Source: Methanolinea sp. (GTDB lineage: Archaea > Halobacteriota > Methanomicrobia > Methanomicrobiales > Methanospirillaceae). Taken from it: a stretch of DNA of 64,000 bases. The notes below the pieces were generated by a model. The model made no database searches. It was not told the origin of the DNA and saw nothing but the letters and a program-made list of their open reading frames with translations. The stretch is from positions 1 through 64,000 of the forward strand of contig JADFDO010000008.1 of the NCBI GenBank assembly GCA_018262855.1, read 5' to 3'. The translations under genes and the position numbers were made by a program. This document shows positions 1-9,899 of this stretch, piece after piece (the first letter of the stretch is position 1; each line of letters begins with the position of its first letter).

Positions 1-510
<510 letters not shown>

Positions 511-597
511 TCTCGTTAATCTCGCACACTATCGTTCAATACTTCGAGGAATTAGCGGTTACCAAACAAATTTCCGCATTGCCAGTACCAACGTCAG

Positions 598-632
598 AAC
601 CAATTTCCGACCAGAGTCGGGCGTATTTGGTT
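598..632 (-). other. Stem-loop in pre-rRNA leader
   Basis: Perfect nested inverted repeats: an outer 6-bp arm (598-603 with 627-632) and an inner 5-bp arm (607-611 with 616-620) closing a 4-base loop. It sits about 90 bases upstream of the mature 16S end, where archaeal pre-rRNAs carry processing structures. The bulge-helix-bulge partner 3' of 16S is outside the window, so a processing role is inferred. Confidence 0.45.
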
Positions 633-667
633 CTCCATCACAGAGGGTAACAATATAGGTGTTGTTG

Positions 668-677
668 CTATTTAACC
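668..677 (-). promoter_or_regulatory. Candidate TATA box of the rRNA operon
   Basis: On the minus strand a GGTTAAATAG element is preceded by an A-rich tract resembling a BRE. A start about 25 bases downstream (near 645) would place the leader hairpin in the transcript. This rests on sequence resemblance only. Confidence 0.3.
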
Positions 678-1069
678 CTTTTTCACTCCGGCGTTTTCCG
701 GAGATTCAAACCTGCAACCATCCGTCCTGCCGAACGGATACACCCCGGATACACGCAATGAGTGCACATCGCCACGAAAGGCGTGTGTTCATTCCTGCGA
801 TCCGGTCTCAATCCTCAGAACCGGAACCATCACCCCTTTGTCCGGTTCTTCACTGTGATATGAGGGAATACATGTTACACACGCTGGTATATGAAAGTTT
901 TCCATGAATCTCAGCCCCTGCATTCCACCGGCGTAGTTCCTCTGTTCATTAAAAATGGATTACACGACCGTTTTGTGAAAATAACAAAAATAGAAAGATG
1001 AAATCCTGAAAAAGACGTAAAAGAGGATTATTGCTTTACAATCTGACGCATAACCTTCCTGATCTCAGT

Positions 1070-1810
1070 TTATTCCTCAATTCCAGCCTTTGCGTCACCA
1101 GCGCGCCAGACCTGGACAAAAACCTGGCCGAAAAATTCGTCCTGCCACAACGATATCTTCCCCTCGAACATCAGGTAAAGGAGGGGAATATAGACCTCGA
1201 TGATCCGCTTCCCCATCATCTCTGCCAGCTCCTGCAGCGTCATGACCCCTTCCTCCTCAAGGCGGGCCTCGCACTGGCAGAGAACGGCAACTGCGGCCTC
1301 GCGGTAGCCTTCGTCATGCGCGATGCCCACGACGTCCTCGACTTCGATGAGGCCCGGGTCAAAGGGACTTATGAAGCGCTGCCGGCGACGCTGCTCCTTC
1401 TCAAGGGCTTTCAGTTCAAGAATGAGTTCAAACAGGGTGACAGGCCGTTTGCGCAACTGTTTCCGATCGAGTCGTCGCTTGATCTCCCGCTCGAGCCGCT
1501 CTATGGGCCCGATGGCATGTCCGTCGGCATCGAATTCCGCTTCAAAACTGAAATCCCCCTCATCAAGAGCATCCCCCTCCCCTGATTCATCGTCTTCCCC
1601 GGCCTCTGCCTGCTCGAGGATCTCGGACTTCATGCGCAGGAGAAGTGCCGCATAAAAGAGGGTCCGTCCCGAGACCCTGAGATCAAGCTCCTTTCTCCTC
1701 TCCAGCTCCGAAAGGAACCGGTCCGTCACCTCCACGATATCGATATTCCAGGGATCTATCTCCCCGCGCTCAGCCATCTGCACAAGGATCTCGACGGGTT
1801 CTTCAGCCAT
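1070..1810 (-). CDS. scpA: Segregation and condensation protein A (kleisin ScpA)
   Basis: ScpA is the kleisin that bridges the two heads of an SMC dimer and helps compact and segregate the chromosome. The 246-residue protein has the N-terminal helical region (about residues 5-35) that contacts the SMC neck, an acidic central linker (about 75-110), and a C-terminal winged-helix-like region (about 185-235) that would bind the other SMC cap. Its ATG overlaps the end of smc by 8 bases, so the two are translationally coupled and made together. No scpB is seen nearby, as is common in archaea. Length and neighbour make the call firm. Confidence 0.92.
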   Translation of the reverse strand: MAEEPVEILVQMAERGEIDPWNIDIVEVTDRFLSELERRKELDLRVSGRTLFYAALLLRMKSEILEQAEAGEDDESGEGDALDEGDFSFEAEFDADGHAIGPIERLEREIKRRLDRKQLRKRPVTLFELILELKALEKEQRRRQRFISPFDPGLIEVEDVVGIAHDEGYREAAVAVLCQCEARLEEEGVMTLQELAEMMGKRIIEVYIPLLYLMFEGKISLWQDEFFGQVFVQVWRAGDAKAGIEE

Positions 1811-4800
1811 GGGACTTGATGCCAGTCACGAAGGAAGTCTTGTCCGGGAGCAGGGTTACTCCAAGGATGCGGTCCGCGCCTTCGATCATCGGCTTCCTGA
1901 GTGAGACCAGGATGAACTGTGAGGTCTTTGAGAGTTCCTTGATCATGTCTGCAATCCTTTCCACATTCGAACCGTCGAGCGACATGTCTACCTCGTCGAA
2001 CGCATAGAAGGGAGCAGGGTTGTGCTGCTGGATAGAGAAGATGAATGCGAGCGTGGTCAATGATTTCTCCCCACCGGAGAGTGCGGACAGGAGGTGGACC
2101 GGTTTATCACGAGGCTGGACCGCGAACGAGAGCCCCCCTGAGAAAGGATCTTCCTCGTTCTCGAGGATAAGATGGCCGCTTCCGCTCGTCAGCCGGGCGA
2201 AGACCTCCCTGAAATTCGCATCAATCGCCTTAAAGGCGCTCATAAAGGCCTCGTACTTCATCTTCTCGAATTTTTCGATCCTCTCGAGGAGCGTCGCACG
2301 TTCCCGGGAGAGTACCTCTTTCTTCTCCCCCCGGTCCGCAATCCTTCCCTCGACACGGTCGTACTCCTCGATTGCCAGCATGTTCACCGCCCCGATCTTC
2401 CTTATCTCATGGGAAGCCTCGCTTATCCCATCCTCTATCTCCTTGAGGGTAAGTTCCGTATCGGTATCTCCTGCTTCCTGGCGCAGCGCTTCTATCTCCG
2501 TATTCAGGGTCATAAACCGGTCATTCAGCGCTGCGAGCTGGATCTTGTGTCGCTCCGTCGCTGAGTCGTACTCCAGGATCTTCTGGCCGGAATCCCTGAT
2601 GGCATCAGAGATCTGCGTGTGGCGGTTCTGGAGTTCCTGGAGCTCGGATGAAAACTGCTTCTGGCGTTCCTCGATCTCGGCAATCCTGGATTTACTCGCT
2701 GCAATCTGCTCCTGGGATGAGGAGACCTCCCGGTCGATCTCGGCTGTCTTTGCCTGTATACGCTCAACTTCAGCTTTTAACTCATCAAGCCTTGACGTGA
2801 AGTGCTGCCTCTCGCGTTGCAGGTCGTTGAGGTCGGACTCCTTGTTCCGGAGCCTCCTTTCGATATCGTCGCATTCCCTTTTCTTCTTCTCGAGCTGTTC
2901 GGAGAGGACAGGAATTGAGGTATCTTCGAGCTTCTTTTTGACTGATTCGATCTTCTTCCCGGTGAGCGCGATTGCCTCCGTGATAGCATCAAGGCCTGCT
3001 TCGAGTGCCGCAAGCTCTGCAGTCCCGGAGCGGACTTCTTCTGCAAGCGTGGCGAGGATCTCACTGATCTGCGCCTTCTCACGCCCCGTCACCTCTTCCT
3101 GGCGGGAGAACTCCTCCCTTATGACAGAGAGTCTCGAGATCTCTGTATCAAGCTCGGATCGCCTCGCCCTCTTCGCTTCTATCTCTTCGCTGCCGCGCTT
3201 GACATTCCGCTCTATGTCTGCAATCTCCGTTGCAAGCTCATCCATTTGCGATCGGATACGGGATATCTCGTCCTCGACGGCCGCTCCAAAACCCCTGATC
3301 GGTTTCTTGAATGAGCCCCCCGTCATGGCCCCGCTCTTCTCGAGGAGCTCACCATCGGGAGTGACCATCCTGTATTTTCCAAGAAGCTTCCGGCCCCTTA
3401 CCAGTGATTCCACCACCACAGTGCCGCCGAATACTACCCGGAAGGCGTCCGCATATTGAGGCTGGAATTCAAGCATCTGCACGGCATATCCTAGTACACC
3501 ATCCTCCCGGACAGGCGGAAGATCAGGGGCTTTCAGCCGGGAGAGCGGGAGGAAGGTCACCCTTCCCATCTTCTGCTCTTTTAGGTATTCTATCGCTCTT
3601 GCAGCAACACCATCATCCTTCACCACCACATAATGCAGCCTCTGGCCGGCTGCCACGTTCAGTGCAGTCGCATATTCCGGGGGTGCTTTTCCCAGCTGGG
3701 CGATGGTGCCATACACTCCGTCCATGCCGAGCACAGCATCGAGGGCACGGCTGCCGGCCTCCCCGCGGGCCTGCTGTTGTGCTTCGAGGCGTATGACATC
3801 CTGCTCGCAAACCCTGTACTCCTCCCTGATTCGTTCGAGTGTGGTGCGGCGTGCGAAGACGCTGCTCTCGATTTCAGAGAGCGCCCTGTCGAGGTCAGCC
3901 TTCTCCTTTGAGAGGGCATCGGCTTCTCTGGTATTCTCAGCAAGCTTCTGCTCTTTGCCGGCCCCTTCATCGGCGAGGGCTTTTAACCTCTCCTCCATCC
4001 TCTCTTTCTCAGAGGTCCGCATGCGGCTTTTCTCTATCAGCATGTCTTTCTGGTGCAGGAATGAGGATCGTTCATTCTTCTTCTCCTCGATTGCCTGCAT
4101 CAGCGCGAAGAGTTCATCCCTTGCACCCTCGGTGTCCCTGCTCTGGGACTTGATCTGCTCCTCGATCTTCTCGGCCTGTGCCCTGGCGGTCGCATGTTCC
4201 ATCGCCAGGTTGGTCCGGTCGATGTTCATCTCGCGTACTGCCTGGGCTATCTCGCCGATCCTGGTCTCGGCCCTCTTCTGATCGATGAAGGTCCGGTTAA
4301 TCCCTTCAAGGCTCGCTTCCTTCTCCTTCTTCAGCCTCAGGACGGTCTGCTCCGCGAGCTTGATCGTCCCTTTGGCCTCCTCAAGTTCGGCGATGAGCCG
4401 CAAGTATTCTGCACCGCTCTTCTGGTTGATCTGGGTATCGAGGTCGGAGAGATCCTTCTTGAGATACTCGCGCTCGTTCTCTTCGAGGCTCCGGTCCGAG
4501 ATGACACGGTCCATCTGTATCTTTTCATCTTCGATCACCCTTGAGAGTCCGGCGAGATCCTTCTCCTTCGCATGCAGGGTTGCAGCCGCCCGGAGGCCTT
4601 CCATCCGCTGGAGAGTCTCCTGCCAGTGCCGGAATTTCAGCGCCTGCTCTCTCTCCTGGGCGAGTTCTGAGAGGCGCTGGGAGAGCTCCCGAAGTATCAG
4701 TTCCTCGCGCTCAATCCTCTCCCTCACCACCTCGAGTTCTATGAGCGCCTGGCCTTTCTTCTGGTCGAACTCCGCGACTCCTGCAATATCATCGATGATC

Positions 4801-5243
4801 TTGCGCCGCTCGAAATCGCTCATCTCGATGATGCGGGTGATATCCCCCTGCATGACCACGTTGTATCCATGGGGCTTGATACCATACTTCGCAAGATGAT
4901 CGTTGACATCAGATTGCTTGGAGAGGCGGTTGTTGAGGTAAATATAGCTGTAATACCCGTTTCCGGTCCTCTTTATCCGCCTGCGGATCCTGGTACCGTC
5001 GGAAAAGGCAAGGGTCACTTCCGCAGTATTTCTGCCCGAATTGAGGTTGATGAGATCGGTCAGTTTCTCGGCACGGAGCGTTCGTGACCCTGACAGTGCC
5101 AGGACAAATAGTATCCCATCGATTATATTGCTCTTCCCAGATCCGTTTGGCCCGGAGATGACAGAAAAACCCTCGTAAAAAGGGATTTTGGTCTTTTTTG
5201 TGAATGACTTGAAGTTATCAATCTCGAGCTCGGTGATATACAA
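1803..5243 (-). CDS. smc: Chromosome segregation ATPase SMC
   Basis: This 1146-residue SMC protein is an ATP-driven DNA-loop organiser acting in the nucleoid with ScpA. Domains in order: N-terminal ABC half with Walker A GPNGSGKS at residues 31-38; a long coiled coil; a hinge at about 500-655 rich in glycines (GAMTGGSF near its end); a second coiled coil; and the C-terminal ABC half with signature LSGGEKSL near 1052 and Walker B FYAFDEVD near 1080. Length is normal for the family and both ATPase halves are intact. The gene follows a coiled-coil protein by 14 bases and overlaps scpA, suggesting a three-gene operon. Confidence 0.98.
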   Translation of the reverse strand: MYITELEIDNFKSFTKKTKIPFYEGFSVISGPNGSGKSNIIDGILFVLALSGSRTLRAEKLTDLINLNSGRNTAEVTLAFSDGTRIRRRIKRTGNGYYSYIYLNNRLSKQSDVNDHLAKYGIKPHGYNVVMQGDITRIIEMSDFERRKIIDDIAGVAEFDQKKGQALIELEVVRERIEREELILRELSQRLSELAQEREQALKFRHWQETLQRMEGLRAAATLHAKEKDLAGLSRVIEDEKIQMDRVISDRSLEENEREYLKKDLSDLDTQINQKSGAEYLRLIAELEEAKGTIKLAEQTVLRLKKEKEASLEGINRTFIDQKRAETRIGEIAQAVREMNIDRTNLAMEHATARAQAEKIEEQIKSQSRDTEGARDELFALMQAIEEKKNERSSFLHQKDMLIEKSRMRTSEKERMEERLKALADEGAGKEQKLAENTREADALSKEKADLDRALSEIESSVFARRTTLERIREEYRVCEQDVIRLEAQQQARGEAGSRALDAVLGMDGVYGTIAQLGKAPPEYATALNVAAGQRLHYVVVKDDGVAARAIEYLKEQKMGRVTFLPLSRLKAPDLPPVREDGVLGYAVQMLEFQPQYADAFRVVFGGTVVVESLVRGRKLLGKYRMVTPDGELLEKSGAMTGGSFKKPIRGFGAAVEDEISRIRSQMDELATEIADIERNVKRGSEEIEAKRARRSELDTEISRLSVIREEFSRQEEVTGREKAQISEILATLAEEVRSGTAELAALEAGLDAITEAIALTGKKIESVKKKLEDTSIPVLSEQLEKKKRECDDIERRLRNKESDLNDLQRERQHFTSRLDELKAEVERIQAKTAEIDREVSSSQEQIAASKSRIAEIEERQKQFSSELQELQNRHTQISDAIRDSGQKILEYDSATERHKIQLAALNDRFMTLNTEIEALRQEAGDTDTELTLKEIEDGISEASHEIRKIGAVNMLAIEEYDRVEGRIADRGEKKEVLSRERATLLERIEKFEKMKYEAFMSAFKAIDANFREVFARLTSGSGHLILENEEDPFSGGLSFAVQPRDKPVHLLSALSGGEKSLTTLAFIFSIQQHNPAPFYAFDEVDMSLDGSNVERIADMIKELSKTSQFILVSLRKPMIEGADRILGVTLLPDKTSFVTGIKSHG

Positions 5244-5257
5244 AGACCAGGGCCCCG

Positions 5258-5749
5258 TTATTTCTTCTGTGCGGAATCTGTCTCTTCGTCTTCAGCTACG
5301 ATGAGATCGCTCTTCTTTCCCGCACCTCCAATATTCTGCTTCTTCTTGGAGAATCCTGCGGATGCGATGATATAATCACTGTTCTTCCTCTTCTCAGGGG
5401 CAAGTGTGCCGTTGGGCTGCATGATCATATCCATCTTCTCCGGGGCGGTCTCAACAGGTGCCTGGGCCTGTGCCTGAGCGGGTCTCTGGCTGGCAGGTGA
5501 TCCGGCCGGTTTCTTCTGCAGGATGACCGGACCTGTGCCTGGAACTGCCACAGGCTTGGCCATACGCATCTCAGCCCGGGTCCGTTCCTCGCTCACCTTC
5601 GAGAGCTTCATTGCCACGGATTTGAGATCCAGTAACTCTTCGGTGAGCCCCTTGACCAGGGCATCGATCTCCCTAACCTTCTTTTCCAGGGCCGCAACCC
5701 GCTCATCCACGGGTGCAAGACTCCGGTCCTTGTCCTTTATTATCTCCAT
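5258..5749 (-). CDS. Coiled-coil protein upstream of smc, function unknown
   Basis: I do not recognise a named family. The 163-residue product has an N-terminal coiled coil (about residues 12-60, rich in Glu, Lys and Leu heptads), a Pro/Ala/Gln-rich flexible middle (about 70-115) and a charged, Lys-rich tail. No membrane segment or signal is visible. The start is chosen at 5749 because AAGGAG lies six bases upstream; the frame is open further but without a comparable site. It lies 14 bases before smc in the same direction, so it is probably co-transcribed with smc and scpA. An SMC accessory or head/coiled-coil partner role is possible but only inferred. Confidence 0.6.
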   Translation of the reverse strand: MEIIKDKDRSLAPVDERVAALEKKVREIDALVKGLTEELLDLKSVAMKLSKVSEERTRAEMRMAKPVAVPGTGPVILQKKPAGSPASQRPAQAQAQAPVETAPEKMDMIMQPNGTLAPEKRKNSDYIIASAGFSKKKQNIGGAGKKSDLIVAEDEETDSAQKK

Positions 5750-5834
5750 ATCTGACTCCTTGGGGCTGGTCCGCATCTCATACCGGTGATGGGGCGGTGG
5801 CTGGCATATAGGAAAGCCCTCAATGATCATCATG

Positions 5835-5855
5835 AATTATTCCCCTATAATAATT
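5835..5855. promoter_or_regulatory. 7-bp inverted repeat upstream of the smc operon
   Basis: AATTATT and AATAATT form a perfect inverted repeat around a 7-base centre, about 90 bases upstream of the coiled-coil gene start and within an AT-rich spacer that also carries a palindrome ATGATCAT (5823-5830). It could be an operator or a TATA region for the minus-strand operon. No binding evidence exists here. Confidence 0.3.
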
Positions 5856-6069
5856 ATGCTGCCTCCAGGGCTTGATTTGTGCGATTTTTCTTTTTTTCTA
5901 TCTTTTCCTGTGAGAATCACCTTCATCCGAACTGGTTTTCCGCCATTTTTTTAATACCTTTCGGGATCGGGCGCATATCCCGTCCAAAGAGAACATATCT
6001 TCCTGGTTTGACCGTGTTTTTCCCTGGAAGAAGAAAAGGTCTTACCTTATCAGATCAACCCTTTTATAC

Positions 6070-7308
6070 ATGTCCAATCTGGCCACCACAGATCCGGAAA
6101 TCGCACATATCATCAGGAAAGAGATGGAGCGCCAGCGTGACGGCCTGGAGCTGATAGCCTCCGAGAACATGGTCAGCAGGGCAGTACTTGAGGCTATGGG
6201 TTCTGTCATGACCAACAAGTACGCGGAGGGATACCCCGGGAAACGGTACTACGGCGGATGTGAATTCCACGATATGGCAGAGAACCTGGCCCGTGACCGC
6301 CTGAAGGAACTGTTTGGTGCACAGCATGCGAACGTGCAGCCGCATTCCGGGACCCAGGCAAACATGGCTGTCTACTTCGCCACGATGAAACTCGGGGAAC
6401 TCATGCTCTCGATGAAACTTTCCCAGGGTGGCCACCTTTCCCACGGATCCCCGGTCAGCTTCACCGGACAGTTCTACCGGGTTGCCCAGTATGGCGTGGA
6501 CCCGGAGTCAGAGACCCTGGATTATGGTGTTGTCGACGAGATGGCACGGAAAGAGAAGCCGGCGATCATCGTATGCGGGGCCAGCGCATACCCGAGGATC
6601 ATCGATTTCAAGGCGTTCCAAGAGATTGCGGACTCTGTCGATGCCTACTGCATGGCCGATATCGCCCATATCGCGGGCCTTGTTGCGAGCGGAATCCATC
6701 CCACGTCGGTCGGGGTGACGGATTTTACCACTACCACCACCCACAAGACACTCAGAGGGCCACGCGGCGGCGCCATCATGTGCAATAGTGAATACGCACA
6801 GATCATTGACAAGGCAGTATTCCCCGGCATGCAGGGAGGTCCGCTCATGCACACGATCACGGCAAAGGCTGTCTGCTTCAAAGAGGCGCTGCAGCCCTCC
6901 TTCAAGGACTACAACAGGCAGATCGTGAAGAATGCAAAAGCGCTCGCAGAGACCCTCCTAGAGATGAACCTCCGCCTCGTTTCCGGCGGGACTGACAACC
7001 ACCTCATCCTGCTCGATCTGAACAACCTTGGTATCACCGGGCTCGAAGCTGAACAGGCTCTCGGGAGGGCTCACATCACGGTGAACAAGAACACCATCCC
7101 GAACGAACAACGCAGCCCGTTCGTCACGAGCGGTCTCAGGGTCGGCACTCCCGCGGTGACCAGCAGAGGGATGAAAGAGGAAGAGATGCACCAGATCGGG
7201 GAGTGGATAGGCATGATCGTCCGGGATATCCACAACGATGCCCTTATAAAAAAGATTGGCAGGGACGTCACATTGATGTCCTCAAAATTCCCCCTCTATC
7301 CAGAGTAA
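6070..7308 (+). CDS. glyA: Serine hydroxymethyltransferase
   Basis: This PLP enzyme interconverts serine and glycine while moving a one-carbon unit to a reduced pterin. The 412-residue protein has family landmarks in order: LIASEN near residue 28, [13 protein letters not shown] near 52-64, HSGTQAN near 96, and the PLP-binding TTTTHKT with Lys226, followed by RGPRGG. Length is standard. It is followed after one base by folD, then folP and a glutamate ligase, so tetrahydrofolate is the likely carrier rather than tetrahydromethanopterin. In Methanosarcina barkeri the corresponding GlyA and FolD are reported as tetrahydrofolate-specific. No strong ribosome-binding site precedes the ATG. Confidence 0.96.
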   Translation: MSNLATTDPEIAHIIRKEMERQRDGLELIASENMVSRAVLEAMGSVMTNKYAEGYPGKRYYGGCEFHDMAENLARDRLKELFGAQHANVQPHSGTQANMAVYFATMKLGELMLSMKLSQGGHLSHGSPVSFTGQFYRVAQYGVDPESETLDYGVVDEMARKEKPAIIVCGASAYPRIIDFKAFQEIADSVDAYCMADIAHIAGLVASGIHPTSVGVTDFTTTTTHKTLRGPRGGAIMCNSEYAQIIDKAVFPGMQGGPLMHTITAKAVCFKEALQPSFKDYNRQIVKNAKALAETLLEMNLRLVSGGTDNHLILLDLNNLGITGLEAEQALGRAHITVNKNTIPNEQRSPFVTSGLRVGTPAVTSRGMKEEEMHQIGEWIGMIVRDIHNDALIKKIGRDVTLMSSKFPLYPE

Positions 7309-7309
7309 C

Positions 7310-8137
7310 ATGATCCTCGATGGGAAGAAGGTCTCCGAATCCCGCCTGGCAGCCCTGAAAGAGGAGATCTCGGCAGCGGGGCTCTCACCAGGGCTTGCCA
7401 CGGTGATCGTGGGAAATGACCCTGCATCACAGCTCTATGTCAGGATGAAACACAGGGCATGCGAACAGGTGAACATCCAATCTCGCGGAATCGAACTCCC
7501 GGGCACATCAACGACTTCTGACGTACTGAAACAGATCCAGATTCTTAACAGGGACAGAAGCGTACACGGTATCCTCGTCCAGCTTCCCCTGCCTCTGCAT
7601 ATCGACACATCCCGCATTGTGGAGGCAGTCCTCCCCGAGAAAGATGTTGACGGGTTCCACCCAGCAAACCTGGGGCGCCTCTTCTCGGGTAACCCGGTCT
7701 ACTCCCCCTGCACCCCGAAAGGGATCATGACGCTCCTCACAGAATACGGTGTCGAACCTGATGGAATGCACGCCGTCGTGCTTGGAAGGAGCATTGAGGT
7801 TGGCAGGCCCATGGCCTCACTCCTGTTGAATGCCAACGCAACGGTGACCATATGCCACCGGAGGACACGCGATCTGCCTGCAATCTCATCAAAGGCAGAC
7901 ATCCTTGTTGCCGCTGTGGGAAAAGCCCGGTTTGTCGGACCTGATATGGTCAAGCAGGGGGCAGTTGTTATCGATGTAGGCACAAACCATGTTGACGGGA
8001 AGCTGTGCGGGGACGTTGATTTTGATCGTGTCCGGGATATCGCCGGCGCGATTACCCCGGTGCCGGGAGGTGTTGGTCCCATGACTATTGTGTCCCTCAT
8101 GGAGAACACATTCCTCGCAGCCAGGCTCCAGACATGA
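7310..8137 (+). CDS. folD: Methylene-tetrahydrofolate dehydrogenase/cyclohydrolase
   Basis: FolD interconverts methylene-, methenyl- and 10-formyl-tetrahydrofolate and supplies one-carbon units for biosynthesis. The 275-residue protein shows the substrate-side motif [10 protein letters not shown] (about 43-52, with the catalytic Lys), VQLPLPLH (about 90-97), EKDVDGFHP (about 109-117), the Rossmann signature [14 protein letters not shown] (about 153-166), and C-terminal [11 protein letters not shown]. Length and motifs are complete. It starts one base after glyA and overlaps folP by ATGA. Methanogens normally do this chemistry on tetrahydromethanopterin, so this operon marks a parallel folate branch for anabolic use. 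Confidence 0.96.
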   Translation: MILDGKKVSESRLAALKEEISAAGLSPGLATVIVGNDPASQLYVRMKHRACEQVNIQSRGIELPGTSTTSDVLKQIQILNRDRSVHGILVQLPLPLHIDTSRIVEAVLPEKDVDGFHPANLGRLFSGNPVYSPCTPKGIMTLLTEYGVEPDGMHAVVLGRSIEVGRPMASLLLNANATVTICHRRTRDLPAISSKADILVAAVGKARFVGPDMVKQGAVVIDVGTNHVDGKLCGDVDFDRVRDIAGAITPVPGGVGPMTIVSLMENTFLAARLQT

Positions 8138-8949
8138 ACAGGTGTACCATCAGGGGACTGACGATAGGTGATGGCGCCCCTGTCCGGGTGATGGGGGTGA
8201 TCAATTGCAGTCCCGAGTCATTCTACCCGGGATCCTACACGCCTGCACACGATGTTCTGGGCCGTGCCTGCCAGCTTGTAAACGAGGGTGCAGATATCAT
8301 CGATGTAGGTGCAAGGAGCACTGCTCCTGGTGCTCCGCACATCACGCGGAAAGAAGAGATCGCCAGGATGGAACAGGCACTTTCATCCCTGGAAGGTTCG
8401 GGTATCCGGGTCTCGGTGGACACGATGGATCCTGTCGTGCTCGAGACATGCCTCGAGTATGATATCGCTGCGGTGAACGATATTTCAGGCCTCCTTGACC
8501 CCGGATACGCATCGATCGTTGCCGAGTCGGGTCTCCCGGCCTTCCTGATGGCGTCCGTGAGAGCCGTGGGGGACTCACGCAATCTCGGAGAAGCCTTCCA
8601 GGCCTGTGCCATGGTTGAGACCAGGGCCCGTGCAGCGGGTGTTGCACAGTATGTCCTTGACCCGGCCATTGGTCTATGGCAGGAGACACGAACACCTGAT
8701 TTCGACCTGGAACTCTGCCGTCACTTCTCCGAGTTCACCATCTATCAGCGTCCCCTGCTTCTCGCGATATCACGAAAGACATTCCTCGGGAGGATGGTCG
8801 GGAAACCACCCGAAGGACGGCTGCCTGCATCGCTTGCCATGACAGCCCTCCTCGTCGCCAGGGGAGCTGATGTGGTGCGCACTCACGATGTCGCAGAGAC
8901 AAGGGATGCGATTATCATCGCCGAACAGGTAATGCTGGCAGGATCATGA
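8134..8949 (+). CDS. folP: Dihydropteroate synthase-like protein
   Basis: Dihydropteroate synthase joins a pterin diphosphate to p-aminobenzoate. The 271-residue TIM-barrel protein carries the first family signature [14 protein letters not shown] (about 22-35) and the second signature [19 protein letters not shown] in slightly altered form (about 48-67), then VSVDT and AVNDISG. It overlaps folD by ATGA at its start and the next gene by ATGA at its end. Because the neighbours are folate enzymes, tetrahydrofolate synthesis is the best reading; a role in methanopterin synthesis cannot be excluded, since methanogens also have related proteins for that pathway. Confidence 0.85.
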   Translation: MNRCTIRGLTIGDGAPVRVMGVINCSPESFYPGSYTPAHDVLGRACQLVNEGADIIDVGARSTAPGAPHITRKEEIARMEQALSSLEGSGIRVSVDTMDPVVLETCLEYDIAAVNDISGLLDPGYASIVAESGLPAFLMASVRAVGDSRNLGEAFQACAMVETRARAAGVAQYVLDPAIGLWQETRTPDFDLELCRHFSEFTIYQRPLLLAISRKTFLGRMVGKPPEGRLPASLAMTALLVARGADVVRTHDVAETRDAIIIAEQVMLAGS

Positions 8950-9719
8950 CACCGTCCTACACCATCACTGGCATACCAACGCCCCTGATCAGGCAGGGAG
9001 ATGATATTGCAGCGATTCTTATCGCTTCATTGAGAGAAACTCCTGCCGCCCAGTTCCATGAGGGAGATATCCTCGTTGTGGCTGAGACCGCAGTCTCGAC
9101 TGCCGAGGGGCGTATCATCCGGCTCGATTCCATCATCCCCACGAAGGAAGCTCTTGAACTTGGCCGAAAATATTCCATGGATCCCAGCCTGGTGCAGTGT
9201 ATTCTCGAAGAGAGCGATGAGATCGTCGGCGGTATCACCGGATTTCTCCTGTGCATGAAGCACGGAACGCTCCTTCCGAATGCAGGGGTGGACGCCTCAA
9301 ATGCACCTCCTGGTTGCGTCACACCTCTTCCCTCCGATCCCGATTCCAGCGCGCTCATCCTGAAACGCAGGATAAAGCAAGAGACAGGAGCAGATGTGGG
9401 AGTGATCGTTGCAGACAGCCGCACTCATGCCATGCGCGTGGGGTGCAGCGGGGTCGCGATCGGCTGCGCAGGGATACCTTCCGTGCTCGACGCACGAGGC
9501 CGGAACGACCTCTTCGGAAGACCCCTTGTCGTCACACGACAGGCACTCGCTGATAATCTTGCGTCGGCAGCAGAAGTAGTGATGGGGGAGGCAGATGAAC
9601 GCATCCCTGCTGCACTTGTCCGCGGGCTTGGGATTCCTGTCACCGATGCAACCGGAATCGAGTCGATCTCGGCCGAAGACTGCCTCTTCATGGGACTGCT
9701 TGAAAAAAATATACGATAA
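8946..9719 (+). CDS. CofE-family glutamate ligase, candidate folylglutamate synthase
   Basis: This 257-residue protein belongs to the CofE (F420 gamma-glutamyl ligase, COG1478) fold family, which adds glutamate through gamma-linkage. Visible are GIPTPLIRQGDDI (about 9-21), NAGVDASNAPPG (about 114-125), ADSRTHAMRVG (about 156-166) followed by GVAIGCAG, and NDLFGRPL plus a GEADERIPAALV stretch. The usual CofE Asp-x-x-Gly-Arg segment reads DSRTHAMR, as in a separate subfamily. It closes a glyA-folD-folP operon by an ATGA overlap, and members of this family have been proposed to replace FolC in some organisms. I therefore favour folate polyglutamylation; F420 ligase is the main alternative. Confidence 0.7.
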   Translation: MTPSYTITGIPTPLIRQGDDIAAILIASLRETPAAQFHEGDILVVAETAVSTAEGRIIRLDSIIPTKEALELGRKYSMDPSLVQCILEESDEIVGGITGFLLCMKHGTLLPNAGVDASNAPPGCVTPLPSDPDSSALILKRRIKQETGADVGVIVADSRTHAMRVGCSGVAIGCAGIPSVLDARGRNDLFGRPLVVTRQALADNLASAAEVVMGEADERIPAALVRGLGIPVTDATGIESISAEDCLFMGLLEKNIR

Positions 9720-9899
9720 ATCTCACTCTATCATCATCTCTGATCCCGGTGTGTGGCCTGGAAGTGACCTTAAAAACCACCATTCTGCCACGCAGGTATG
9801 AACTGTCCTTGCCAAGGATCCTAAATCCCCAAAGATACACAGTGCCTCATATGGGGAAAAAGGGTCCATCCTTGCATGCCATTTTCCCTGGCAGGACGT

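Larger units (their letters stand above)
511..1069 (-). other. rRNA operon leader and spacer, no gene seen
   Basis: This 559-base stretch lies between the 16S 5' end and the end of scpA. It holds a likely rRNA leader with a hairpin (598-632) and TATA-like sequences on the minus strand near 668-677 and near 889-901, either of which could drive the rRNA operon. An 82-codon plus-strand frame at 659-907 has no recognisable family and no ribosome-binding site, so I treat the stretch as non-coding. Confidence 0.6.

Noticed and set aside
659-907. 82-codon plus-strand frame in the rRNA leader
   Set aside because: No ribosome-binding site or family resemblance; Cys/His-rich composition looks like a chance translation of leader DNA.
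2020-3459. 479-codon plus-strand frame
   Set aside because: Antisense shadow of smc; Ser-rich product arises from the coiled-coil codons on the other strand.
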